In this document: in pieces, positions 41,086-51,957 of the stretch | Numbering within the stretch: position 1 is the first letter of the stretch | Layout of the letters: every line of letters starts with the position of its first letter | Origin: Haliclona indistincta | Taxonomy: Eukaryota > Porifera > Demospongiae > Haplosclerida > Chalinidae | Length of the DNA: 64,000 nucleotides | Reading direction: 5' to 3' | NCBI GenBank assembly: GCA_964017065.1 | Contig: OZ024786.1 | Location: forward strand, 10,297,047-10,361,046 | Notes under the pieces: generated by a model | Seen by the model: the letters and a program-made list of their open reading frames with translations, nothing else | Databases searched by the model: none | Told to the model about the DNA's origin: nothing | Made by a program: the position numbers and the translations under genes

Positions 41086-44000
41086 ATGTCTCAAGCTTCT
41101 CTCTCCACAGTACAAGGTAAAGAGCTCGTAAACCGCTATCATATTTGTTAATAACTATGTCTTTGATCTTTCTGTTTAGGTTTTGACGTCGACTCAGTAG
41201 TTTTCGAGCTGCACAAAGCTCGTTTTCCCGCGGACAAATGGCGGTCTCTTGCCGGTGGTTTGAAGATGGCAACCACTGTCCCAATCATCGATGCTGATTG
41301 CAGGACCTCAGTCGACAAGCTGCAAGAGCTGATCCGGAGATGGGTTCGAGGCATCAGAACTACGGGCAACCAGTGGGTCATGTTGATTGATGCTGTCGTG
41401 ATGTGTGACGAGCCTGCTGTAGCTCAGGAGCTAGCTACAGCAGTTGGTTGCCCTCTAGCTCGCTCAGGTACTACAACACAACATGTATAATCTAATGAAG
41501 CATATTGTATGATTGGTAGCACCACAGGAATGCACTTGTGTTCAGAATGTGTGAGTGTTACGGTAGTACGCCAGCTAGCACATAATATGCTTTAGAGGGT
41601 TTGTCTGATGAGGCTGTGACTGTCCAGGTTCTAATGGTGGTAGCATTCACTTCATTCAGATGGTGCTAAATCCAGTGGGCTAAGCTTGGTTCCCAGTAAA
41701 CTACTGAGAGCCTAAACCCAAACTTAGTTAGAAACCCACGAAACCCTTGAATTGGTTCTAAAATCAGGTGCTTCATTTTAGCAGTATGAACGAAATGACT
41801 GCTGCTAAAAACTATCCTGATGGTTGCTCTGAACCTATCTACAGATGACTGCCGTAAAACTTGTAGGTTCAACTTGTACTGTATAGCGACGGGGACAGTG
41901 AGGACTTGAGTAAAGCCTTTATACTTTACCTACAGCTCAACGTCATGCATGGTATTGTGTAGTTACGTTCAGTAACATGTTAGCCTACCTTACCGAACCC
42001 TTTAGTCAGCATCATACATGATACAGTGGTTTACTACTTCCTGAACTGCATCAACAATAGAGGATAAACCATTTTAAGAAGAGTAATATACATGTACAGG
42101 CATGAATCAGTCTTTACGTTTTGATACATTCTTTTTTTTAATTCACATTCAAACTACTACTTTCAACTTTATCAGCATGAACAGCAGCATGAACACAGCT
42201 GCTAGATTACACCCTTGGTGTATTTGACACATGTTTGTTATGAGCATGTACTAGTGATATAATTTATGATTATGCACAGTTGATATTATTAGACTAATCC
42301 TTTAGATGTACAAGATTGTTCTACTGCATTGGCTACACATCTAACATCTACTATAGCAACAACTGATGCTTCAGTATCAGCTACTGGCTCTACTGCTATT
42401 ACTCATGGTACATTGTTCATCAACTGCATGTGCACAATATCAACCCATTAAAAATATTGTATGCAGAGATCAGTTAACATGTTTCAGTGGCGTAGCCAGG
42501 AAATATAAAGAAGGGTTTCGAAATCGCGCGCGGAGCGCGCGAAAAATTTTGCTAATTAATATTCATGAGCTTCATAGATTACACGTGATCGTATGATATG
42601 TACGCGTATTAAATTATACTTGCTAGTCTTGCTGCGCACTTGGCTAGCTGTTCTGGCTGTGATCGCTTCATGGCTTAGCCTAATAGCTCATATAAACCAG
42701 CTGCTTCAGATAAGGGCACGTGGTTTAGCTAGCTAATTTACTATGAATACTCATGAATACTAATTAAGTGGGGCTACAAGGGGGGTTTCCGGAAACCCTG
42801 GAAACCTATCGTGCATACGCGCCTGTGTTTAAGGATAAAGGAGTAGTATATGAGCAAGTTGACCTTAACTTCAAACGTTTATTATTAATTTTTTACCTGT
42901 ATATCTCCGCTCGCGTATTCCTTGTATGCATGAAAGCTGTTACCCATGAATCCTTTCATACTGCGAAGTCTGCAGCTATGGAGGAAAGTTATGGCTGCTT
43001 TTCATCTAATTTTTTTCAAGCACGAGCCTGGAGTGTGTGTTGCAATGCAATCGCGATATTTTTGCATCAGTGCTGTGTCAATGGCGTGAAATGCAATTCT
43101 GTTAAATTTTGTTCAAATACTTCAAACGACCACACCCACTGATTTTAATACATTTTCCTGTTGTTTTTCTGTACCCATGTAATTGTTGTTGCATAAACTA
43201 CGTTTACGAGCGTTTTTGCAAACGCTTTGGGTCATACAAAGCTGAATGGCTTTTCTCCAAGTGTTCCCTTAGATTCGTAGTTCCTCTGCAGTACATCTGG
43301 TGCAGATAGCTTTTCTCAGTTCTTTCTTCTTCTCAAAGTATTTCCACACACCTGAACCTTGTGTCGTACTGCTTGATGTGGACTGAACAGAGCTCGTGTT
43401 ACTCGATTGAAAACTTTCACCTGATCCACTCGCCATTGCGTGTTGATCATGTGTATATGGGCGTGGCAAATGGCCGTAACCAAACATTCGAGGACTTAAG
43501 GCCTCATTCGAAGGTTGGATAACCAAACGAATTGTTCGAACATCCGGATCTTCGACCCTGCTCAGGTGCCCAGACTACTATTGTCATTGCCGCTCGGCAA
43601 TCACATGTAGAGATGCTAAATGAGACTTAGTAGCAATGCTCATATTATCAATAACGTTCATTGTTACTGCACAGGTCAGCAAGATTGCTCTACCACTAGT
43701 TCATCCACTACAACTACTACATCTCCAGGTAAATGAATTGCATTTGTTTCCGAATTGTATCAGCCTCGATGGGCATATAGCCACCAGAGTCGTACGTGAG
43801 TGTATGTATGTGTTTCTATCAATCGGGGGGATTTTCAAGCACTATGTACCTGAAACAAACACACAAGCAACTAAGACATGATTAGTCTTTATGAGCTGTT
43901 TCTTGCACTCATTCTGTGTTTTAAGTTTTAACCCTTGTTCTGTTTCATTCCATTGTATTTCTACATTGGATCATAAGACATTCTCTGTGGTTTCGCATCA

Positions 44001-44107
44001 TCAATAAGTGGGTTATGGTGTCTGGTTCTTTTTGTGTAGTTGTAGCCATCATCGGTGTGCTTGCATTAGGGCACCGCCTGAGATGTAATTGTCGAAGGAG
44101 CATGTAA
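41086..44107 (+). CDS. Gene C: death domain with Ser/Thr linkers (5 exons, 180 aa)
   Basis: Exons 41086-41116 (ATG), 41180-41467, 42306-42407, 43675-43728 and 44040-44107 (TAA) are all phase 1 and sum to 543 nt. Exon 2 encodes a death domain (FELHKARFPADKWRSLAGGL, DKLQELIRRWVRG, NQWVMLIDAVVM, AVAQELATAVG). Exons 3 and 4 are Ser/Thr-rich and share a DCST signature with gene A (VQDCSTALATH; QQDCSTTSSSTTTTT). The last exon gives VVAIIGVLALG, a hydrophobic run too short to be a sure membrane helix, and a basic tail HRLRCNCRRSM. The next exon of gene B (44991) also accepts phase 1, so exon 4 could join there and give a gene A-like protein. Exons 3-5 are less certain than 1-2. Confidence 0.6.
42486..43526 (-). 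mobile_element. hAT-like DNA transposon remnants in gene C intron 3
   Basis: A CAGTGGCGTAGCCAGG motif at 42486 is the terminal sequence of many hAT-type MITEs. At 43526-43269 the minus strand encodes a Ser-rich lead and then SGVWKYFEKKKELRKAICTRC, the start of a BED zinc finger, as at the N-terminus of hAT transposases. No catalytic domain is present and the other end was not found. The two pieces may belong to different insertions. Confidence 0.5.
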
Positions 44108-44563
44108 CTTGCTTATAGGCATTGGTAAACGGTGAATCGTGATGCTAAACATAGTATCCTTCCAAAATAAGTATTGACATACCAAATAAGGAGACAATGT
44201 ATTGACCATGCCCAGCAATTAGTCATGGCTAGTCACCTTTCAGATCAAAGCACATGTGTAGGATAGTTTGCAATGTGAGCAACATTCCCTGGCAGCGGTA
44301 TAGACAGCAAAAAGCGGATTCCTATTATTATCATTGAAAAACATAAGGTGTTCAGTAAATGTAAAATTAAAATTAATCAGTAGCGATAGTCCTTAACATT
44401 GAATGAATAGAATAGCTACCCACACAAACGCTACAGACCATGCTTGATGACAGGAAATCTCTTAATACTTCACATCTTTCGTCATTAGTAGAACTATTCT
44501 TTGTCAGACTGCAGCCATGTTTTAATTTCACTGTTGTTATTGAAAATACTGAGTTGCATGCTA

Positions 44564-44908
44564 CAGTACCGTTCACGAGTAAGTGTACGGGCTAACCGCG
44601 CGTAACTCGGGGGTGCCCGCGGGTCCGTGAACGTGTACCCGCTGCCCGCACCACACTAACCCGCGGTCCTCATGCAGCCTTGCATGCACTCGCGCCCCGC
44701 TAGGTAGCTAGGCAGACTCACGTTGTCGTTGTGTGACTTGCGCGAGCATATACAGTGCTCGCACGTATCCGCACCAGCGCGTGATGCACTCTGTATTCGC
44801 ATCTACCCGCGGTTAATGATACACGGTTCCGCGGGCAAGACAAAATTACCCCTGAGTTGCCTGCGAGTCTCCCGCGGGTGTTGGTCCACTTACTCGTGAA
44901 CGGTACTG
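44564..44908. mobile_element. GC-rich Tc1/mariner-type MITE, 345 bp, TA target
   Basis: The terminal inverted repeats CAGTACCGTTCACGAGTAAG and CTTACTCGTGAACGGTACTG lie inside TA duplicates (44562-44563 and 44909-44910). The interior is unusually rich in CG dinucleotides (cccgcgggt repeated). It sits just upstream of the gene B acceptor. Confidence 0.88.
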
Positions 44909-46541
44909 TACCTCACCTATTTCATGGGCTTGATATGCTCATAGCACCGTTATAAAGATGCTCACTTCATCATGCACTGTTTTCATACAGCTATAACTGC
45001 TCCAGTCATTGTCCCCGGAAAGTACCGAAGAGATTTTGAAGATATATATACAGACTAAATTTGCTCAACTCTTTGTTGAAGTTACCGAGATATTGGAGAA
45101 GGCAGAATCAGTCAACATAAAGCGTCTCAAAGAATATGTGTCTAAATTTTCGGGGATGAATGATTCACTTGATAATGCTCGCACTATCTCAGACATCATT
45201 AATATCATTCATAGACACTCATCTCTCACATCTTGCTCATATCTCAAAGGAGTTGCTGATCTATTTGGTGTGTCTGCTGCCAATGAAAAAATTGAAAAGT
45301 ATTATGAATTCGTTGATGAATTCTGTCAGCACAAATTGGCAAACCACATTTACTTGAAACAAATTTTCTTGAACAAATCAATAGAGTTAACACCTTCTGC
45401 AACGATTACTTTCAAATTGAGATGGAACCCTAATGATAAGACACTGTCCGATATACTAGAGCTTCTCCAGCAAGCCTTCGATGATCAGTGTGTCTATGTA
45501 CACATCGTGGTGATTAGAGGAGGGAGTGTACGGGTAATCTGCTGTGCTCCACAATATCTAATGACCGAACTAGTGAGGCTAGCACAAAAGAACAGGGAGC
45601 TGCTGGTGGAGAGCAGTGTCACCTACCTTAGGGTAGGAGACACTATAGTAGTGGACACCAGTGATCAGAATGAGGCCGGGTGAGGACATGGTATTGTTAA
45701 AGCTTTGTCACATGTGTCAAATTTTGGTTTAATTGTCAGGTTTCACTTGTGGAAGATCTTGTACTTCAACTATCCATTGCACTTCAGTTGAAAGGTGAGT
45801 TGAAAGTAGATTTATTACTAAATACAAAAATTCTGCTCTTGCTCCAAATCACAGACTTCTTGAGGGGACCGGCTGATTCTCAAGGTATGGTAATACATTG
45901 TATGTGTCTGTGTAACAGTCAGTGTTTCCTACCCACAGCAGCTGAGGATGTGATGAAGAGTATGACACACTCCAGTGCTGTGAGTGATGGTGTTACTGAT
46001 GATGGTATAGTACATAATGGTTGTCAACATACCCAGAGTGAGCCCTCCAGCTCTATATGGCAGATCATGTTAGAGGAGGCTGAGTATATCTTGACTTATA
46101 AACCAGATGGAACCTTTCTTGTCTGGGAAAGAAAGGGGAAACCTGTTTCTGTTCCATCATCATCATCAATCAGCACACATGTCATCAGTGTTGTGTGAGT
46201 AGAGTACATGTCACCATGGTAACTGGTGTTTATTGTTTGTACAGTGTCAATGGGAGGGTTGAGCATGCACCAATCTACAAAAGAGGACACTACTATGGAT
46301 CACTCAATAATGAAATATTTACATCAATTGAACACTTAGTAGCATTTCTCTCAACAGGGTTTACTATGAATGAACGAACAACATTAGTTACACTGACCAA
46401 TCGACTATTTCCTGACAAGTGAGCTATCGGTAATGTTGTTTGTGTTTATCACTTCTCACTATCTGCAGAGATACTCTTGCTAACCTACCATCAGATATTC
46501 CCACTATCATACGAGTGAGTGTGTAATTTGTACTTTTCATC

Positions 46542-46734
46542 TACCGTATAGCAGAAAATTTTCGCGAATTTCGCGAATTACAGGCTATTTGCAAAGATAT
46601 TATCCACGAATGTCTTGTTTCTTGTTGACAAAGATAGGGCAATAGCGCTGATTCGCGAAAATATTACTCGCAAAATGCTCCATCTCGAGCATTCGGGAAA
46701 ATTTTCTCCCGCGAAAATTTCCCGCTATACGGTA
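46542..46734. mobile_element. Tc1/mariner-type MITE, 193 bp
   Basis: The ends taccgtatagcagaaaattttcgcg and cgcgaaaatttcccgctatacggta (shown in part) are inverted repeats with TA at the edges. The interior keeps several ttcgcga motifs. It lies in the intron between B6 and B7, with no coding content. Confidence 0.85.
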
Positions 46735-47554
46735 TATACGATTAATAACATTTAGCCCTTTAATTACTGAATTATTTTGAGAACAATTTGATTTCCTCTA
46801 AGCTGACAGTTTGTCTTGTGATTTTCTACAACATGCAGTACGCAAGCTGTTCCAAACTAGCACTGTTTTTTCCTGATATGTCAAAGTTTACGACCATGTA
46901 CTAAACTCTGAGTTAACCACTCCCACTTCGGAACTAGAACCGCTTAAGTGCTTCGTCCTTGTCATTTTTCATCCAATTTTGGACTTTGTTTAGCCCTGGT
47001 GACTGATACAAAAACCTGGTGGTGCCCAGATGAGCTAACAGCACAGTTTAGACCATATTCTATGCCAAAGTATGCATTTCTGGCCACCCTGAAGCCCTAA
47101 AAATGCCGAAAGCGGCGAGGGGCTCCGCCCCTTCGAACCCCAGGTTAAAGGGTGCATGGACACCCCCCTTTTAAAATCCTCCCGTCCGCCTGTTCTATAT
47201 GGTTTAGTGGGGAGGGCGCGACGAAAAACAGTGGGTTTTTTCAGGTAATTTTCGATTAAACTTGATTTGACCTTTTAGAGCACTTTTCACACTAGTTATG
47301 ACGTCCAGAGTAGGTGGAGTCAATTATGACGCCAAAAGGCGTCATTAGGGGTTAAAGGGTTAATTGATTCTAGTTAAATGCTTTTAAATGTTGAAAAGAA
47401 ATACAGAGAAATGAACATTGAGAGAAAATACTTTTGATTCAATGCGTAATGATTATTGTGCGTTATAGCAAATTTTGTTATGAATTGTCTAGTTGTTCTT
47501 TGTATAGATTCTGGTAATAATAACACTACATGCTATTTTAATTAACCTCCTCAG
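46735..47554. other. Gene B intron 6, no gene
   Basis: Non-coding intron between the two SH2 domains. It holds a fragment near 47100-47230 with ggggctccgcccc and 'gacgccaaaaggcgtca' palindromes, probably a decayed transposon. In gene A the same intron instead carries the copia element. Confidence 0.45.
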
Positions 47555-48554
47555 TATCACACATTCAGTGATGTGGCATCACTAGTTCCCAAGCATTACC
47601 CTCACCATGATGAGAGCACATGGCTCTGTAGACAGCTCAGTAAGAAGGAGTCAGAGAGGTTGCTGAGAGGGAGGATAGATGAGACATTCCTAGTGAGAGC
47701 AACTGACCTGTCAGGTCCCAGTCACCTCTTCACAGTGGATATTGTGTAAGTCACTGTAAGTACAGCAAAATCATTCAGACTCGCATACCGTACTGTGTGA
47801 CCATATCTAAAAATTTGCTCTTATCTGTGTTCAGACATAATTATTATGTTCATTGTCATATCGGCGGAATCAATAGGGCTGGAGGGCTCATGCCCAAAAA
47901 AAATCGGCGAGGGTCTGCCATTTTGTCAATAGGAATACAAATAATTATGAGTCAGAGTACTAATTATGAGTAATTATGAGTACTAATAAGTTTACAACTT
48001 GGTCACGCACGTAGAAGATGGCTAAATCAGATCTAAGTTTGGTCTTGATGAAGGTATTAGTGACAGCAAAACAACGAGTCCTGTAGGTTACGCTATGGCC
48101 AGGATCGGTAAATAAAATTTTACTATATCATGATTATTAATTAGCAGATATTTCTGTGGTGCCCATGATCACTGTGTTTTTGTTCTTTAGGGTACAGAGG
48201 AAGGTGGTCAGTCTGTGTGTTTATAGAGATGGTGATTGGTTACATTTTGAAAGATCAAGGGAAAGATTCGACTCTATCAACACCATAGTGATTCATCGTG
48301 CGACTAATATGTCTGCCCCTCTAACAATTGGTGATCTTAAAGTACAAGCAAATTTTCGATATCCAGTGCACTCATCAAAGTATTATAAATAATTTTCCAT
48401 GTTTTTTTATGAAAATAGTTATTCTAAGTAGATGGTACTTTGTAATTATCTGGTACAGTAATGAACAGTGAGTGTCTCATTCTAGCACCTATACTGACCT
48501 TGAGAAGTGTCCTTTACCTGCAATGGACGATACAGATGAAGAATAATAAATGTA

Positions 48555-48745
48555 CACTGTAAAAACTACAGTGGGATTTTCCCACCAAATATGGTGTGAC
48601 ACGACTGACGCAAATGTCCCACCTTATTTGGTGTGATAGTCACACCTTTTGTCTTCGTGTGGTTTTCACACTTGTAATAGTGGGCTATCCACACGTAATG
48701 TGGTGGGACTGTCCCACTGTATATGGTGTGGTTGATCTGGTGTGA
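48555..48745 (+). mobile_element. CACTA (En/Spm)-like terminus with subterminal repeats
   Basis: It starts CACTGTAAAAACTACAGTGGG. Over the next 180 bases it repeats ccaccaaatatggtgtg, gtcacacc, cacttgtaatagtggg and ggtgtgg motifs in both orientations. A CACTG start plus dense subterminal repeats is the hallmark of CACTA elements. The flank of gene B is collinear with that of gene A up to the base before CACTG and then diverges, so this is a true insertion edge. I did not find the matching ...CAGTG end in the window. Confidence 0.6.
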
Positions 48746-49690
48746 ACCAGTTAGATATCAAAATTGTTGTTGACTTGTTAAAAATTTTCTTTAAAATGTA
48801 TCATTACAAAAAAATTATAATTAAATAATTTTTTCTAATTACAGGCAGTTCTTGACTAACAGAGAGTCTTATAGAGATGAAATAGAGGAAGTTAAGAGAT
48901 GAAATAGAGGAAGGAGTATGGATGGGCAGTGATAGAGTCTTAAGAGATGAAATAGAGGAAGGAGTATGGATGGGCAGTGATAGTCTGAAGTGGACTGAGA
49001 ATCAGATGAGATCTTGATGTCACTGAGGATTGTCAACGAGACTGTTTTCATTTAAAGACGCTCTGTATAAAATAAAACAAATTATTGGACATTCAGACTA
49101 TCAATTATGTTTTTATTTCATCACACAATGACATTTAACTAGAGATACGAGATGAAGGTATAATATCGAACACTTGTCATTTCCTAACTTTAGTTCTTAG
49201 CTTCTTCTTTATTGGGATATAGGCTCTCAACGAAGAATTCTTACATCCAGTAAGCTTAGTGTTCGACGTTCTAACATCTACCCTTCATCATAGACTCAAG
49301 TACAGTGTATGTGTGCTTAGCTCCATGCCATAGGAGCTATCCATGGTTAGTCTAGAGTTCCAATTTTCTACCAGTCATTTAATTTTTGGACAGCATGATA
49401 GCAATAACCTACAGCTCTTACCATCGAGAGCGATGCACATTAGAGAAAGCAAATTTTAGCATAAAACCATGTCCACAGACAAAGCTGTAAGCTGATATTA
49501 AAGTCATGACAAGGCTTTCTCTCTCTTTATCAGCAACAAAATCACTCCGCCTTTAACCTTGCCTATTTCCGTACCATTACAATAAATAAACATAGCAAAT
49601 GTGCACAAACATGGCGATCTCCACACACATGCACGCGGCAGTTATTTCAAAGGCATAAGAACGAGGCTACACAGATGAAAATGCTGCTAG
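48746..49690. other. Gene-free stretch
   Basis: It contains a tandem duplicate of about 54 bp (agagatgaaatagaggaagg...gggcagtgatag, 48887-48985). Otherwise AT-rich without recognisable features. Confidence 0.45.
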
Positions 49691-49699
49691 GTCGTACCT

Positions 49700-51830
49700 T
49701 AGAGTAAGTTATAGGTCAGTCGTGCAATCACGAGCACGTGTCCTGTGAAGAGAAAGGAAAATATAATTCAAAACAAAAAGAGATATAGATAGATGGATGA
49801 ATAGAGAGAGAGAGAAAGGGAATGTTTACCTTGGTGTTGAAACTGGTCAGTCATCTCGAATCACGAGCACATGTCCTGTGAAGAGAAAGGAAAATTTAAT
49901 TCAAAGCAAACGAGACATAGATAGAAAAATAGATAGATGGATGAATAGAGAGAGAGAAAGAGAATGTTTACCTTGGTGTCGAAACTGGTCAGTCATCTAA
50001 TCACGAGCACATGTTCTGTGAAGAAATAGGAAAGTTAATTCAAAGAAGAAAAAGAGACATATGTGACCTAATTTGAGAAAAGGGGTATTTGTGCTCCTGA
50101 AAATTTTGACCGCTTGCCTGTAATCAAATAGCTGCTACTCAGTCAAACATAATTTTGTATTTATTATACTTGACTATTCTGCTTACTGTATAAAAACTTT
50201 CAAAGTCACAGTTCTTCATATCTCCGAGAAACAGTCATTTGATTGCAGGCATGCGTTCAAAATTTTCAGGAGCACAAATACCCCTTTTCGCAAATTAGGT
50301 CACATATATATAGAAAATAGATGGATGGATCAATAGAGAAAGAGAGAGAAAGAGAATGTTTACCTTGGTGTTGAAACTGGTCAGTCGTCTAATCACGAGC
50401 ACATGTCCTGTGAAGAAATAGGAAAGTTAATTCAAAGAAGAAAAAGAGACATAGATAGAAAAATAGATAGATGGATCAATATAGAAAGAGAGAGAAGGAG
50501 AATGTTTACCTTGGTGTCGAAACTGGTCAGTCGTCTAATCACGGGCACATGTCCTGTGAACAAAAGAGAAAATTTAATTCAAAGCAAAATAGAAAGATAG
50601 AAAAATAGATAGATGGACGAATAGAGAGAGAGAAAGTGTTCACCTTGGTGTACGAAAATGGTCAGTCATCTCGAATCACGAGCACATGTCCTGTGAAGAG
50701 AAAGGAAAATTTAGTTCAAAGCAAAAAGAGACATAGATAGAAAAATAGATAGATGGAAAATAGAGAGAGAGAAAGAGAATGTTTACCTTGGTGTACGAAA
50801 CTGGTCAGTCGTCTGATCACGAGCACATGTCCTGTGAAGAGAAAGGAAAATTTAGTTCAAAGCAAAAAGAGACAGATAGAAAAATAGATAGATGGAGAAT
50901 AGAGAGAGAGAAAGAGAATGTTTACCTTGGTGTACGAAACTGGTCAGTCGTCTAATCACGAGCACATGTCCTGTGAAGAGAAAGGAAAATTTAGTTCAAA
51001 GCAAAAAGAGACATAGATAGAAAAATAGATAGATGGAGAATAGAGAGAGAGAAAGAGAATGTTTACCTTGGTGTCGAAACTGGTCAGTCATCTAATCACG
51101 AGCAAATGTCCTGTGAAGAGAAAGGAAAATTTAGTTCAAAGCAAAAAGAGACAGATAGAAAAATAGATAGATGGAGAATAGAGAGAGAGAAAGAGAATGT
51201 TTACCTTGGTGTCGAAACTGGTCAGTCATCTAATCACGAGCAAATGTCCTGTGAAGAGAAAGGAAAATTTAGTTCAAAGCAAAAAGAGACAGATAGAAAA
51301 ATAGATAGATGGAGAATAGAGAGAGAGAAAGAGAATGTTTACCTTGGTGTACGAAACTGGTCAGTCGTCTGATCACGAGCACATGTCCAAAGGAAATTTA
51401 GTTCAAAGCAAAAAGAGACATAGATAGAAAAATAGATAGATGGATGAATAGAGAGAGAGAAAGAGAATGTTTACCTTGGTGTACGAAACTGGTCAGTCGT
51501 CTGATCACGAGCACATGTCCTGTGAAGAAATAGGAAAATTTAGTTCAAAGCAAAAAGAGACAGATAGAAAAATAGATGGATGAATAGAGAGAGAGAAAGA
51601 GAATGTTTACCTTGGTGTACGACTGGTCAGTCATCTAAACACGAGCACATGTCCTGTGAAGAAATAGGAAAGTTAATTCAAAGAAGAAAAAAGAGACAGA
51701 TAGAAAAATAGATAGATGGACGAATAGAGAAAGAGAGAGAAAGAGAATGCTTACCTTGGTGTTGAAACTGGTCAGTCATCTAATCACGGGCACATGTCCT
51801 GTGAATTCAGAAAAAGGAAAGTGATCCAAA
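49700..51830. repeat. Minisatellite of about 135-140 bp units, 14 copies
   Basis: Each unit has ctggtcagtc(g/a)tctaatcacg, cacatgtcctgtgaag, caaagcaaaaagagaca, agatagatgg and gaatgtttaccttggtg. Unit starts fall near 49711, 49843, 49986, 50382, 50525, 50660, 50800, 50940, 51082, 51218, 51358, 51490, 51624 and 51768. One unit is interrupted by a MITE. The plus-strand ORFs with ENVYLGVETGQSS are repeat artefacts. Confidence 0.92.
50062..50304. mobile_element. MITE inserted in a minisatellite unit, 243 bp
   Basis: The ends tgtgacctaatttgagaaaa and its near-complement ending ...caaattaggtcaca form inverted repeats of about 52 bp. The interrupted unit (agagacata...) can be aligned with intact neighbours, which marks the edges. 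The target duplication is short (probably ATA or TA). Confidence 0.85.
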
Positions 51831-51883
51831 GAATAAAAAGATATTATAGATAAATAGATAGACGGAAGGATAGAGAGAGTGAG

Positions 51884-51890
51884 ACAGAGA

Positions 51891-51950
<60 letters not shown>

Positions 51951-51951
51951 T
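51884..51951. repeat. (GATA)n-(GACA)n microsatellite
   Basis: About four GATA units pass directly into about eleven GACA units, immediately before the 23-bp minisatellite. Confidence 0.95.
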
Positions 51952-51957
51952 AGAGAT

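Larger units (their letters stand above)
44991..48392 (+). pseudogene. Gene B: paralogue of gene A core and tandem SH2, frame broken twice
   Basis: Exons homologous to gene A exons 3-10: 44991-45679, 45740-45794, 45855-45884, 45939-46194, 46245-46418, 46469-46514, 47555-47745 and 48191-48392 (stop). Borders are at the same places as in A. The first exon starts in A's frame (VIVPGKYRRDFEDI) and meets TAA at 45056-45058, because it has a 4-base TATA excess in a TA run at 45043-45050. The rest of the exon is open in another frame. Its end has 5 extra bases (GCCGG, 45675-45679) before the donor, which also shifts the frame. SH2-1 keeps FLVW and SH2-2 keeps FLVR. The later exons are intact. It is therefore either a young pseudogene or a gene with two sequence errors. 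It lies in line with gene C upstream. Confidence 0.75.

Noticed and set aside
44040..44107. Gene C last exon as a definite membrane anchor
   Set aside because: The hydrophobic run is only about 11 residues, too short to claim a transmembrane helix.
49797..51372. ORFs with repeated ENVYLGVETGQSS peptides
   Set aside because: They are frames through the 135-bp minisatellite and change frame between units.
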